Shown in pieces: positions 1 to 10,766 of a stretch of 21,121 nt of DNA. The notes below the pieces were generated by a model that was not told the DNA's origin, searched no databases, and worked only from the letters and a program-made list of their open reading frames with translations. The position numbers and the translations under genes were made by a program. The stretch is from Welwitschia mirabilis (taxonomy: Eukaryota > Gnetophyta > Gnetopsida > Welwitschiales): assembly GCA_051453625.1 (NCBI GenBank), contig JBOZIK010000001.1, positions 253,888,571 to 253,909,691 on the forward strand, given 5' to 3'. How positions within the stretch are numbered: position 1 is the stretch's first letter; every line of letters starts with the position of its first letter.

Positions 1-265
1 TTATTCCCTCCAATTGGCGTAGACTAAGATGAGGGAGAGAGTTGAGGGACTCTTGACAGGCTTAGCTTCTATGTATCTAATGGATATTTTGGCCAAGTGA
101 CCAGGGGTTTATTATATATTCATTTGGGTACCCATATATGATCTATATTAATTATTCATATGCATTATCATTATTTATGCATTAGAATTCCTCATTAGGA
201 ATGATTATTGTGACCACAAGAGTTGTGACCAGATGTCTCGTATACTTTTAAACATAGCTATGATG

Positions 266-267
<2 letters not shown>

Positions 268-304
<37 letters not shown>
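268..304. repeat. (TA)n microsatellite
   Basis: About 18 uninterrupted TA units lie inside the putative LTR, grading into TATGTATGTGTG. This is a likely length-polymorphic site. Slippage here and the nearby 10-N gap suggest a hard-to-assemble spot. Confidence 0.97.
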
Positions 305-313
<9 letters not shown>

Positions 314-341
314 AATAATACCTTTTGATGACATGTCATTT

Positions 342-351
342 NNNNNNNNNN
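342..351. other. Assembly gap (10 N)
   Basis: Ten ambiguous bases lie 38 bp right of the (TA)n run. No flanking duplication is seen, unlike the two 100-N gaps further on. Confidence 0.95.
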
Positions 352-839
352 CTAGTTGAATTCGATAGGGCATACTTGCATTGGTTTATGTTTAATTCTG
401 CCCTCTGTCACTGACACGGACTACCCTGATCTATCATATGCTCATGCATGTTGGTGGATATGGGAATGAGGTCCAAGATAGGACTACATGTGGTCTAAAC
501 TCCCTTGGATGAGGATATGTAGGCATGGTTGCTTGGCTATTGTTGCAACCAACCATTCAACCACAACTTATACACACTTCTAGTGTGTTTTTAAATGAGA
601 TTATTAGATAACCATAAAATGAAATGTGGTGTTAATCAGGTGAGCTATCCTCATATAGTTCTCATAAGGTATATCTTGTGGGTAATTGAGGGACAAATAT
701 CTTAGTCTCAACTAATTGATCTACTACAATGTTTAATTGTATCTTGTAAGTTAATCTTGTTTAAGTTAATTTTGTAAGTTAAAAAAAATTCATGCTTTTG
801 TTGTATTTCTCGAGTTCAGCCAATGCGGGTTGTGACACG

Positions 840-850
840 TTGGTACTCTC
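840..850 (+). other. Remnant of Met-tRNA primer-binding site
   Basis: TTGGTACTCTC follows the TGTGACA LTR end after a two-base spacer. The usual plant site begins TTGGTATCAGAGC. Only the first six bases match exactly; after that the match fails, so the retroelement copy may be broken or mutated inside the primer site. Confidence 0.35.
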
Positions 851-1299
851 TTCTATAGCAATCAAAGCCTTCTTAATATTCTTATTTCCCTTTAAAATAA
901 AACAAATCATGGAAGTCCTCTAGTCTTTAAACTTAGGACATTTTGAATCATCAAGTTTAAAAGGGATTAAGAAATAAAAATCATACTTGAGATGGTTTTA
1001 TTTAATTTTCTTAAGATAATCAAGCCAAGGAATCTTTTATTTCTTTTCTTTATCATTATTTGTTGTGTATTTATTGGATTTAACTTTAGAGTTGAAGGAA
1101 AACTTAGTTGAGTAAGGATTTATATATCATCTTCATGAGTTGCATCCTTTCCTTGATTGTAAGAGTGAATATTAATTCTTAGGAAGTGGTATCATGTTTA
1201 ATTCTTATCATTACTTTTCAATTTTTCTTCACATTATTAGAATTTGGGATAGTTTGCATTATAAGTGGGGCTTGAAATCTTTGGTTTTCTAACATTTTT
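851..1299. other. No gene seen; AT-rich spacer
   Basis: Stops are frequent in all six frames and I recognise no protein or repeat. It may hold the eroded continuation of the minus-strand gag-pol relic, whose recognisable part stops near 1300. If so, protease or RT motifs have been lost or lie outside detectable similarity. Confidence 0.6.
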
Positions 1300-2610
1300 T
1301 GTTGAAGGATGCCTATAAGATTCTAAATGTTCTTGTTGTGATTTTATAGATTATTGTTGGTATTTTCATGCATCATCCTCAACTCTTCAACAAAAAGAAA
1401 ATCATTTCTATTAAAGTTGAAGAAAATGTTATTACCTATAAACCTATTTCTAAATGAAGGTTTGAAGGTTGTTAAAGGCCTATTATTTCTTGGCTGATAG
1501 TGTTGATTATTTTTAAACATGTTAAGCTTTTAATTGAATGCACAAATCTCCTCAAGAATCAAATTTTCTATAAGTTGGTAAGGTAGGAAATCCCTTAGTA
1601 GAATGAAAGTCATATTCACATATTTGATAGTAGGGAAAAGAAGTTAAAGGCTGATATTATCAACTTAACATCTTAGCATTAGCCAAAGCTTTAGTACAGA
1701 TCTTTAGAGTGTTAGTGATATCTTTAATACAGATGTTGGAATTGGATTGCTTTTCCTTCCTTTTGAGTTGGTTTAGGTCACATTTGGCTAATCTCCACTA
1801 ACTCTTTTAAAAGTTTTTAAGCATCAGTAAAAGTTAAGTTGAGAAAATTACATCCACATAAAAAAAAAACCACTAATTGTTTTGTTTGACTATTAAATCC
1901 ACTATAGAAATGGTGAATTAATTCTTTTTTGATAAATTCATCTAGGGGATTGGATGAGTTGGCTATTAAGGATCTTATAAGGTATGGCATAATATTCATG
2001 AGGAAGTTGTAAGAAGTTGATAAAATGTTTATTCTCCTTCTAGTCTTTTTTACTTATGAACCTCTTAATGAAATCATCTTGCACTTTGTTTCAAGTTTTG
2101 AGACTTTTGTATGCGATAGTATTAAGATAATTATTTTTCTTGTATATAAGGGTTAAAGAAATGATAATGATGTAGGTTATATGAGTAATTTTTATCTTTC
2201 CATTTCTAGATGTAGGAATAAGTTACTTAATCTCAAATAAGTGTTGGAAAGGGTCTTTCCTAGTATTTTCCATGTTTACTAAAGATCATTAGATATGCAT
2301 TGAGGTTCTTCAATTATACATCATCATTAAATGGATTTTGTGCTTCTATTCTTCTATTGGTAATGATGTATTTAAGAATTACTAAAAAAAGCTAAAATTT
2401 TTACAATAGAATTCTCAAGATTATTAGATGGAGTTAAAGGTTTAGAAATAGGATTATTAGGAGAGGGATAATTATAAGATGCAGGCTCTTTAAGAGGATT
2501 TTTAGAAGAGAAAAGACCACAAAAAATACTTTTTTTAGAAGTAGAATTTGCTATTTTATCAAAATACTTTCTTTAAAATTTTTTTAATGAGATCTAGAAT
2601 AAAGGGTATG
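1300..2610 (-). pseudogene. Decayed gag of a Ty3/gypsy (Tat/Athila-like) retrotransposon
   Basis: Gag forms the particle that packages retrotransposon RNA in the cytoplasm. This copy reads from about 2610 down to 1300 through at least two frames. Recognisable blocks are an N-terminal segment with SSKNPLKEP (about 2490), a FEI..LI segment (about 2250), the gag core KVQDDFIKRFISKK (about 2080), and YSGFNSQTKQL with LVEISQ (1780-1900). A C-terminal segment with FRNRFIGNN follows (about 1440). All of these align in order with the plus-strand gag at 19749-21121, so both come from one family. The only stretch free of stops for 60 codons is 1817-1999. A frameshift lies near 1985, and in-frame stops occur at the Trp of LKTW and elsewhere. 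No zinc knuckle could be read. It is certainly non-functional. The family call is by similarity to the better copy, which has a tRNA-Asp primer site. Confidence 0.8.
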
Positions 2611-4173
2611 TGAACAAGAAATATTAAATGTAGAAAACTCATTTCATTTAATGCTATGAAGAAACTCTTATTTCTTACCTTAGGTTCTTGAATGAAATTC
2701 CATCAAATATTTCTTGACTGTTTCATCCAAAAATTTTGTTTTTTTGACATTCTTTCATTTTTTTTACTTGCATTTGTTATTTCCCTACATGATCAAAACA
2801 TGTTATAACAAACTTCTTTAGACCAAAGTGGTGACAATAATAGGACCACACAAAAGTGCAAGAATGATGTGGCCATTACTTAAATTATACCAAGTGTAAG
2901 TGTGGGCCAAAATTGTTATTAACAATATGGTAATTTCTAAGATCACATCAAATACAAGGGATAGACATAACAAGAAATGACAATCATATTTCAAGATAGT
3001 AGATTAAGAATGATAGTTTCTCAAAAGAAAATGTAGGACTAAAGATGATTATAGAAAATAAAATTTCTAAAATAAAAAGAAAATTAAATTTGTAAGAACT
3101 GAAAGCTAGATTACCCCTAGATTAAAATAAACAAGTAAACACTTGTACATTCAAAAGGAAATTAATTGAGCATAAGTAGATCTAACTTAGAAATAAAATA
3201 CACTCCATTCAAATAAATAACTTGAAAAACAAGATTACTTAAATGAGTAGCGAGAACCAACTCTTCCAAATATTCTTTGATATCCTCCTTGGTAATGACA
3301 TCAAAATGTTATGATAGGAAGTTGTGTTCTTTAATTCCCTTATCCTTGATTAATAACTAAAAAATTTTTTAATGTCCAATTTACATGTTCACATACTAGT
3401 ATAGGGTGTCAATCCAAATTTCACAGATTAGTAAAGAACTTAATAGAATATTTAGAAGATTAATTCATGCAATGAAAAGATAGAAATAATGTTAGTTTTT
3501 TAGTAGTTGTACATTAAAAAATAAAATGGAAATAATGATGTAATAGATTAATGAATGTAATAAATGGAATACAATGCAAGATAAGATGAATGCAATTCTA
3601 AATATGAATTCTAAATAATTAACCAAGCTATTAATTAGATTTATCCTTATAATATATACTAATCACAAATTAATTAGAACTTCATTGCATTAACATAAGC
3701 CATAAGAAAGATAAGAAGAAATGATAAACAATTTATTCAATCTTTATTCATCAACTAAATTGAGTACATCCACTTACTAGGAACAATTATTCATGAAGAA
3801 ATATCAGCTCAATACTAAGGTAGTCCTTTTAATAAGATGAATGGGTCTCCTTGCTTCAAAATCTTCAAATGTCACAACAATTAAGAAGGCATATAAAGTA
3901 ACCACAAGTATGGCTTAAGGGGTCTAATTGATAAATTTGGATTCACAAGAAATTAGGCCAAAGGATGTGATGTGAAATGGTAAAATTCGAACTAAGTATT
4001 TACAAATGATTAGTTAAGTTTTGACAAATAAGTAACCATCATCCAATTATGTTGTCTAGATGACATGAATGAATAATGGGCATAATTGACTCTTAATGAT
4101 CATAAGGATAACTTTTGTTTAGTATTATAATTAAGATGATAATGATAGATGATTCTCTCAATTTAAGGGTATT
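2611..4173. other. No gene seen; very AT-rich region
   Basis: All frames are densely interrupted by stops. Upstream of the minus-strand gag one would expect its leader, primer site and 5' LTR. I searched for the complement of a tRNA-Asp site and for the leader motif CCCCATGATAG and found neither. The stretch from about 3050 to 3760 is rich in AAATAA/AATTAA words without clear tandem order. Confidence 0.6.
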
Positions 4174-4445
4174 TATATCAATACAAAAAATAGAGGCTTT
4201 TAAGGCACTTATTTAAATAAACGCCTTAATTATAGGGCATTTTAAGCTGTACATTTCAATAAATGCCTTGAAAAAAAAAGTATAATTTTTAAAGCCATTT
4301 TTTAAATAAACACCTTAAAAGTCCATATCAAATGTTTTTAGGGCATTTATAAATCAACTCCTTAGATGTTTTTGATCTTTTAAGATACTTAACCAAATAA
4401 ATGCCATAAAATTTATCATCTTTTAAGGTGTTTAATAGGATAAAC
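4174..4445 (+). repeat. CACTA-like terminus and palindromic subterminal repeats
   Basis: CAATACAAAAAATAGAGGC near 4179 resembles the plant CACTA terminal repeat (CACTACAA followed by an A-run) with one change in the CACTA core. It is followed by at least four diverged hairpin-like units built on AAGGC-TTTATTT and AAATAA-GCCTT. The best is 4200-4229, a 30-bp palindrome with 13 of 15 arm positions paired. Others lie around 4235-4272, 4288-4320 and 4373-4440. Subterminal repeat clusters of this kind are where CACTA transposase and TnpA-type proteins bind. The matching opposite end was not found. It could be the left end of the element coding at 9698-16988, with the copia insertion in between, or a separate non-autonomous element. 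Confidence 0.55.
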
Positions 4446-5400
4446 ATCATCAAAACTAAGTTTAATAAACAAATAAAGTCGTATCCACATTGTTAAAAAT
4501 AAAACCATAATCATGTGTTTATTTGAAAACATAATACGTTAAGCTTTAACTCGTTTCTTACTCAAAACCAATACCTTACTAGTATCAAGCACTAAGAATA
4601 TTTTCACTTTAAACTTTAGTACTGTGCCACTCGACTATGAGCTAGTGTTCTCTGCCTGCTTTCACCAATTCCCGGTGAGTTACCCATTCCTATTCCATCA
4701 TAAGATAAAATAAAAAGAGAGCATCGAATAATTCAACTCAGTTATTATGAAAAAAGAGGATATACTGCTTCAAATTACTTTATATTTTAGGTATTTTTCA
4801 AGACTTACTAATAGTATGTGAATTTAAGCTTAACACACATTCACTTCTAAAAAGAGTGAGCATCAATTGACTATCAAATTTCTTTTTTTTTCATTATTTG
4901 GTATGCATGGTCTTTTGTTTTTGTGATATTCTAAATAGGTTAGCATTACTATATAAACAATATCTAAATCAGCTAAGAATTAATATCATAAATGTAGAGT
5001 TCTATTTTATGTATCTTTTCTATTTGCACCTCTTAGTTTTATCATTTTGGCTATGTGTCCTTTTCTGTTTTCTCGAATACTCCTACTGCATTACTATGTT
5101 TTCCTTTTATATTAATGTCTCTCTTTTAAATTCTTCCTCTTTGATGTTATGTTTTGCAATTCTGCTACTACATGGGATTTTTCCTCTAGACTCTGCCCTC
5201 TAATGGTCTCTCTTTTTATGCATCCCTTTTCTTCTAATTGATAGCATTGTCTTTCTATGTGTCTATTCCTCTTCTGAACATTGTGTTACCTACATTTAAT
5301 GCTTTTTTTTAACTCTTGTTTAATCTTTTTTTAATTATTTGCCTAGCCTTTTGCTAACCTTACCTCTTAATGGATTCCTTTCTTTTCACTGTTATGATGA
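4446..5400. other. Unassigned; pyrimidine-rich stretch, no supported gene
   Basis: A short, less AT-rich island lies at 4618-4690 (CCACTCGACTATGAGCTAG, CCCGGTGAGTTACCC). It contains a good splice-donor-like GGTGAGT, but I cannot link it to any protein. From about 4870 to 5400 the plus strand is strongly T+C rich. The 101-codon open frame at 4898-5203 is made of Leu, Phe, Cys and Ser because of this composition, resembles no family, and is not called as a gene. Confidence 0.6.
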
Positions 5401-6260
5401 AGATTAATGAATCTTTGACAAGTTTAAAAATGTTTTGGGACTTTCTTGCTACATCTGATGTAATCTAGTTTGAGATCTTGATAGTACTTCACTCTTTGTA
5501 TATTATTCAGCACATCCTTTAATGGTAGAGTCTCATTGTGGGTGTTAGCATTGCTAGTTTCTATGATGTACATTTATGGATTATTCTACTGAGTCTAGAA
5601 GTAGAAAAATAGTTGCCTTAGATCCATTAGATATGACTGGATCCTATAGAGTTATCCACTAAATCAATTGTTACTATATTTATTACAAATGAAGTACTAA
5701 TGTGTGATCCTAGATTATAATCCTTTGGTTGTGATGAATTAAGACTATTAATCACCAGAATTGTCAAATAGAAGTTGACTTTGATCTAGTCAAGAGATCC
5801 TTTCAAATTCTTAGATTCATCTTTAATGAACTTTGGAGAATGGTCTTTCACTAAAGTTCTCATTGATTGTGGGTACTTTCCTTCCATTATAGACTACACT
5901 ATCCATCCCACACTGAGATTCGTATTAGAGAGATCAAATAGAATAATGATAAAGGAAGAATAAAAATTGATCAAAATAAAGACAACAACTTTATTAACAT
6001 GGTGCTCATACAAAAATGATACATGGATTAGAAAAATAATTTATAATAGATTTTTCATCATTGCATTCAAAACAAAACTCTTTGGATACATTATTTCTCA
6101 CACTTAAGATTGCACAAACCTGGTTTTTCAAAGTATCTTCAACTTTCAACTACTTCTATAGTAAAAAATTCCACATCCTTCATAGCTATGTTTCATCTAT
6201 AATTTTGCTAGTTGATGTTTGAAAATAATGCTAGACTTAAAGTAGTTAATTCTTCCTAGT
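5401..6260 (-). mobile_element. Probable 3' LTR region of the copia remnant
   Basis: This lies immediately downstream, in minus-strand sense, of a convincing polypurine tract (6261-6273), which is where a 3' LTR must begin. The first bases on the minus strand (TACTAGGAAG) look like a mutated TGTTAGGAAG start. The left border is not fixed: TGTTAGCATT at 5547 is one candidate for the terminus, which would make an LTR of about 710 bp. No second LTR copy was recognised in the window, so the extent is inferred from position only. No open frame of note. Confidence 0.4.
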
Positions 6261-6273
6261 AATTCTCCCACCT
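6261..6273 (-). other. Polypurine tract of copia element
   Basis: The minus strand reads AGGTGGGAGAATT, the common plant Ty1/copia tract that primes plus-strand DNA synthesis. It lies about 210 bp beyond the RNase H core, the normal spacing, and just after the pol C-terminal tail. Confidence 0.7.
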
Positions 6274-7060
6274 GAGGCTGAATTCATTGTCATCAATCCA
6301 TATAGGTTATAATAAGTAAAGTGTTTTATAGCTGTGATGACTTTTGTAGGTGCATCTGCAACTCTTTCATTAGTGTGAATTTTATAGAGATTAAATACAT
6401 GATTTTTTCAAGCATCTCTTAGAAAGTAGTGGCAAATATCTACATGTTTTATTCTAGCATGATATTTAACATTTATCACAAGATGGAGTGAACTTTAATA
6501 GTCTGATCACAAATCAAAATACTTTTGCTTCACCTATAATTCTATTCATAACCTTTTTAGCCAAATTAATTGCTTTCATAGCTTCAGTCATGGCTGTGTA
6601 TCTAGCTTTGGTGGAGGATAATGTAACCATTCCTTGTAATCTGGAATACCATGAGATAGCAATGCTTACAAACATGAAAATAAAACTGCTAGTGGTTTTC
6701 CTTGTATCAACATCACTATCTAGGTTTCCATCCACATATTCAATGACATTAGAATCACCATTGCTAAATTTTAGGGTTATATTGGAGGTGTCCTTTAAAT
6801 AGCAACAATCCATTTCATAGCCTCCCAATAGCTTTTGCTAGGATTGCACATAAACCTTCTCACCAAACCAACTACAAAGGCTAAATATGATCTTATAGAT
6901 ACCATACAATACATCAAGATACTAATAGATTATGTATATTAGCACATTTATCATACTCTCCTTCTCCTTCTTTATCTTTGAATAGTATACTTTGCTCAAT
7001 TTTAAATTTGCTAGTAGTAGAGTAGTAACATGTTTATAATTTAGAGCCCTCTATTATGCT
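6274..7060 (-). pseudogene. Ty1/copia pol remnant: end of RT, RNase H, C-terminal tail
   Basis: Pol copies element RNA into DNA; RNase H removes the RNA strand. Read on the minus strand, the end of reverse transcriptase appears near 7020-6950 (LLANLKLSKVYYSK). Next comes the connection segment with LMYCMVSIRSYLAFVVGLVR and NPSKSYWEAMKWIV at 6930-6800. After a frameshift near 6800, RNase H follows in the frame open over 6514-6828: YVDGNLDSD, TRKTTSSFIF, AISWYSRLQ and LSSTKARYTAMTEA. These match the D.DWAGD, KSTSG and LSSTEAEY signatures of the family, although Asp and Glu of the active site are partly replaced (SSTKARY for SSTEAEY). The tail has KHVDICHYFLRD and VADAPTK before the polypurine tract. 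Upstream RT, integrase and gag were not recognised, so the element is 5'-truncated or eroded. Confidence 0.88.
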
Positions 7061-7568
7061 TCTTTATGATTCTTTGAGTATGGAATGACTCATTTGATGA
7101 TTATAACTATTCAAATATTGCCCTTCCAAGTTTCTGGTATAGGAAAGTTGAGTAGATCCATAAGTGTCTTCACTAGTATTAATGATAAAAATCTATTCAT
7201 TTACTTCTTCAAACTCCACTTAGAACTTACAAACAACATTCAATAATGTATATTTACCATTGTACTTTCCAAATCAAGTATTAAAGTAATCCTTCCTCTA
7301 AGAACTAACTAATTTGATGTTAAACCAATGTAGAATGCTAAAACTAAATGAAAACACTAGAGNNNNNNNNNNNCATAGAAAATAATATATATAGTATCTT
7401 AATACATATAAGATGATTAGAAGGATGTATAGAACTTATGGATGGGACATAAGTTTTTCTAAAGAAGCAAAACTTAACTATTTCTTTTATTAACCCTATA
7501 TTAGCATAACTAATTTAGTCTCCAAGTCTAAGTAAGTTCTCATATTTCATACTATTAACATGTAGTCT
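7061..7568. other. Eroded copia upstream region or spacer, with 11-N gap
   Basis: On the minus strand this should hold the catalytic part of reverse transcriptase. Only weak, frame-switching similarity is visible up to about 7140. The N gap is at 7363-7373. No other gene or repeat is seen. Confidence 0.5.
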
Positions 7569-7817
7569 TCATTCCTTGTGCTGATCATACATGTCCATAT
7601 CTCCTATCATAAAAGATCCCTCAATCATAAAAATTTGCTCTTCAATGCTTGTAGATGAGCGTCTTGATACTTTAGGATAATGATTTCCTAGAATCGCTCG
7701 AATCTCGTAGGCATGTTCAGTACATCCACTCATGAAATGTGTAAGGATATGAAAAGAATTTTTTAAGCTTTCTCCAAGTTGTATGGAGTTAAGACGCTCT
7801 AGAGAATTACTTGCAAT
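7569..7817 (-). pseudogene. Unidentified 82-codon open stretch, possible coding relic
   Basis: I do not recognise this protein. The frame is open from a TAG at 7818-7820 down to TGA at 7569-7571, unusually long for DNA this AT-rich. It uses varied codons, including CGT, CGA, CGC and GCG, unlike its surroundings. Motifs include LERLNSIQLGESL, HFMSGCTEHAYEIRAIL, HYPKVSRRSS and SIEEQIFMIEG. It looks like a soluble, mostly helical protein with no membrane segment. Two Met codons lie just beyond the upstream TAG (MMDF-stop-IASN). The TAG could be a former CAG, making a start near 7832. It could be a captured host-gene exon, a piece of the neighbouring copia element (same strand, upstream of its RT), or chance. 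The lack of stops and the normal amino-acid mix favour a real coding origin. Confidence 0.4.
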
Positions 7818-7820
7818 CTA

Positions 7821-9697
7821 GAAGTCCATCATGCTAGTTTCTTAATTCAAAATTAACTTTATCTAATGTATTTTGAAAATATGATCATAACCCTTTATCA
7901 GTTTACAGTCCCAATCCTTTATGTTACTAAAGGCAAACCTCTTGAACAACCTATGTCATTAAAAATAAGAAGAATTTATTTTCTTAAGGATGATTTCTAG
8001 AAAATGGGATTTGTTCTGACCTATGATCCTCTTTTAGGTTTTCTTTTGATCCTTTAAAAGTAACAACAATGGAGTCACTACTTAGTTCTAGTTTATGAGA
8101 CTTACAAGATGAAGATTTTATGTCATAATTTACAAAATCTCGAATAATGCTTATTATAGACATAGACAGATGAACATCTAGAGTGGACGTGCAACTAAGA
8201 GTTTCAAAAGTATATCACTTATACCCTTCATTTGCAGAATTCAAAGATGTCTAGTAGACATAAGAGAAGAGACAACTTGAAATGGCTGCCTTATTTAAAA
8301 TCTTGTTTCTTGATAATTGCTTGGAAAAAATCCAAGTCCAAGCAAAGGAGAAGTGATAGACATCCATTACCATCTCCTTAGACTATTTCATAGAATTTGC
8401 TAGTGGGACTAGAGTAAAGCTATTAGGATACTTGATGTCATTATGATGAAATAAAGTTCTGTGAGGCTGTATAACCATTACTGAAGCCTTGAGGGGAATG
8501 TAATATCATCACTTATTTAGCCCTTTCTTTCCTTTATCTTTTATTCTTTCTCCACTCTTTGAAGATTTAGAAGGGAACAAAACCTATAGAAAAGCACACT
8601 TGTACATCATAAATGAAAATGACTTCAATCATTCATAAATAAAAATAGATTTGAAAACTACCATACACTTCAAAAACACAAAAGTAGGATGTGAAATTTT
8701 AATTTAAAAGAAGAGATTATTGATTCTCTTAGTGAGATTATGTGGCATTAATTCCTTCATCCAAAGTAGGATTTGAATTCATTTACCCAAAGGATGGCAT
8801 AAATTCATTTTAAAGTAGGACATGGATCATTATGTCTATAATACAGGGTGTGTAATTCTTTACTTAATGTCTTTTCAAAGTGGAACATGACATCTTGTAT
8901 CCTAAGCCTCTACTTTCCTTATGTTCCAAATTATCTAATGCCTAAGAGATATGATGTCCATTTGTTCTATTAATTTCTCACCTATTTTTTATGGCTTAAC
9001 TTAAACATATCTCTAGTTCATGATTAAAAATCAGTAACTAGTAATAGCATGAATAACTAGTAGCCTTGACTTGGTCTTAGTAACCTTTTTTAAGTTATGC
9101 TGATCTTTTTGAGTCATGCTGATATTTTAATCTAAATGAGGATCCTAGGGTTAGTGGTTAAATACAAAAATAATATTAATGAAAACCTCATAAAGAAAAA
9201 AAATTAAAAACTACACCAAAAAGCAAATGCAATAAGAAACTAATAAGAATTAAAAATAAAACTCCACATCCCTCACTAAGTTAAGGCTTGCAATGGAGAA
9301 CTTTCTTTATTAGTTTTCATTCAGACTCATACATGATACTAATCCTAAATTAAGGCTATCCATAATTCTTTATCGTTTGAAACATCTATCTTTCCATTAT
9401 GTTTTTTGAATTCTTATATAACCATAATGGCTTTTTCTCTTCCTCTTTAATGTCTTTATTGAGATGCAAATAAGGATGCATTTGTCATCTTCATCTATGA
9501 TAATTTATCTTGTGTTGAGACTATTATAGAAATACATGATCTAATGGCATCATCACATCCATTGTCGTCATCTAATAAATTCATTTATGCAAGGGACAAG
9601 GGTTGAATGTTTATGAATAGGTATTACATATCCAAATACATTTAAAGTTATTCCTATAACTTCTAAAATGTTACATACTTATTTGTATAATATTAAT
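7821..9697. other. No gene seen; unassigned AT-rich region
   Basis: No protein family was recognised on either strand. Around 8070-8100 the words AACAATGGAGTCACTAC and TTAGTTCTAGTTTATGAG remind me of a phrase common in plant gypsy LTRs, but this is too weak to call. A near-repeat AAAGTAGGA occurs at about 8680, 8763 and 8812. CTTGGAAAAAATCCAAG at about 8320 is a small perfect hairpin. The right end should contain the promoter of the CACTA transposase if 9698 was its start. Confidence 0.5.
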
Positions 9698-10562
9698 ATG
9701 TGTAGGACATGTAAGAAGCATAAGAATTGGGTAAAGAAGTTCATAGATTTTGTAATTAACACTTCCTTTAGTTATTAAGGCATACTTTGTCCATTATGTG
9801 AAATGCTGCAACACTCTTATTGAAAACCAAACATAGTTTTTGAGCATCTTTTATGCAAAGCCATGAATCTTATATACATAAGTTGGATTATGCATGGGGA
9901 AGCATCAGAAGAAGACTAAAAAAAATGTAGTGGTAAAAATATAATGTAAGATAATCCTATTTCCATGCTAAAAGAAGCCTTTATGCCCTTTAATGATGGG
10001 GAGCAATCACATGAAGAAAAAAAACACCATAGATTTCTCAAATTCTGATAACTCTAGTGGTGATGTAAGAAATGCAAAATATGATAAGTTAATCAAAGAA
10101 GGTAAGGAGCCATTGTATCCTGATTGCACAAAATATATAAAGTTTTCTATGATTATCAAATTTCTTACCATTAAAGTAATAGGTGGATGGTTAAATTCAA
10201 CATTTCAATGTTTCTTGCTCTCTTTCATAACTCTTTTCTAGAAGGTAATACAATTTCAAGTTGTTATGATCAATTAAAAAGTACACTTAACTCCCTAGGT
10301 ATCAAATATAATAAAACACATGCATGCCCTAATAACTATGTGTTATATTTGAAGGAGCATGAGAACAAAAATGAATATCCTTAGTGTGGTGCATCTAGAT
10401 GAAAATCAAAGGGAGATTCTAAGAATAGTAAACTAGATAAAAGATTATTTTCTAAAGTTTTGTGATACTTTCCATTAATTTCAAGACTACAAAGGCTTTA
10501 TGCATCATCCATAATAGCAGAACATATGATATGGCATTAAAAAAGTAGATAGACTATGGCAT

Positions 10563-10732
10563 AATGAATGATATAATAAATTATTAAAAATTATTAATGA
10601 ATCATATAATAAATTTATGAAAAATTATTAATAAATCATATATTATGATTCATTAATAATGAAAAATTATTAATGAATCATAATATATGATTCTGTATTA
10701 TGAAAAATTATTAATGAATCAGATAATAAATT
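10563..10732. repeat. AT-rich tandem array with hairpin inside the transposase
   Basis: About five diverged units of 34-42 bp begin with AATTATTAATGAATCATA. One is partly inverted, giving a 37-bp near-perfect palindrome at 10625-10661. The array sits between the LQRLYASS block and the NPA..FNPFE block of the transposase, where the family has only a few tens of residues, so it is an expansion inside former coding sequence. Confidence 0.9.
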
Positions 10733-10766
10733 TAAGTTCAAACCCAGCATCTAAGACTTGATATTG

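Larger units (their letters stand above)
1..837 (+). mobile_element. Probable LTR (right part) of a chromovirus-type Ty3/gypsy element
   Basis: No protein is encoded here. The stretch ends in GGGTTGTGACA at 827-837, the kind of CA-terminated end typical of plant chromovirus (Tekay/Del-like) LTRs. It is followed two bases later by TTGGTA, the start of the usual Met-tRNA primer-binding site. The base composition is less AT-rich than most of the window. The interior has a (TA)n run and a short N gap. The left end (TG...) is not visible and may lie before the window. No chromovirus gag or pol follows on the plus strand: the next recognisable coding sequence (1300-2610) is on the other strand and from another family. 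The LTR is therefore solo, or cut off just after its end. The family assignment rests on terminus and primer-site resemblance only. Confidence 0.5.

Noticed and set aside
4898-5203. 101-codon open frame on the plus strand
   Set aside because: Dominated by Leu, Phe, Cys, Ser and Tyr because the strand is pyrimidine-rich; no family resemblance and no gene context.
5998-6017. Minus-strand word TTTTGTATGAGCACCATG resembling a Met-tRNA primer site
   Set aside because: It would lie inside the putative 3' LTR, where no primer site belongs, and needs an insertion and a deletion to fit; chance is more likely.
6488-6802. 104-codon plus-strand open frame
   Set aside because: It is the antisense shadow of the copia RNase H frame.
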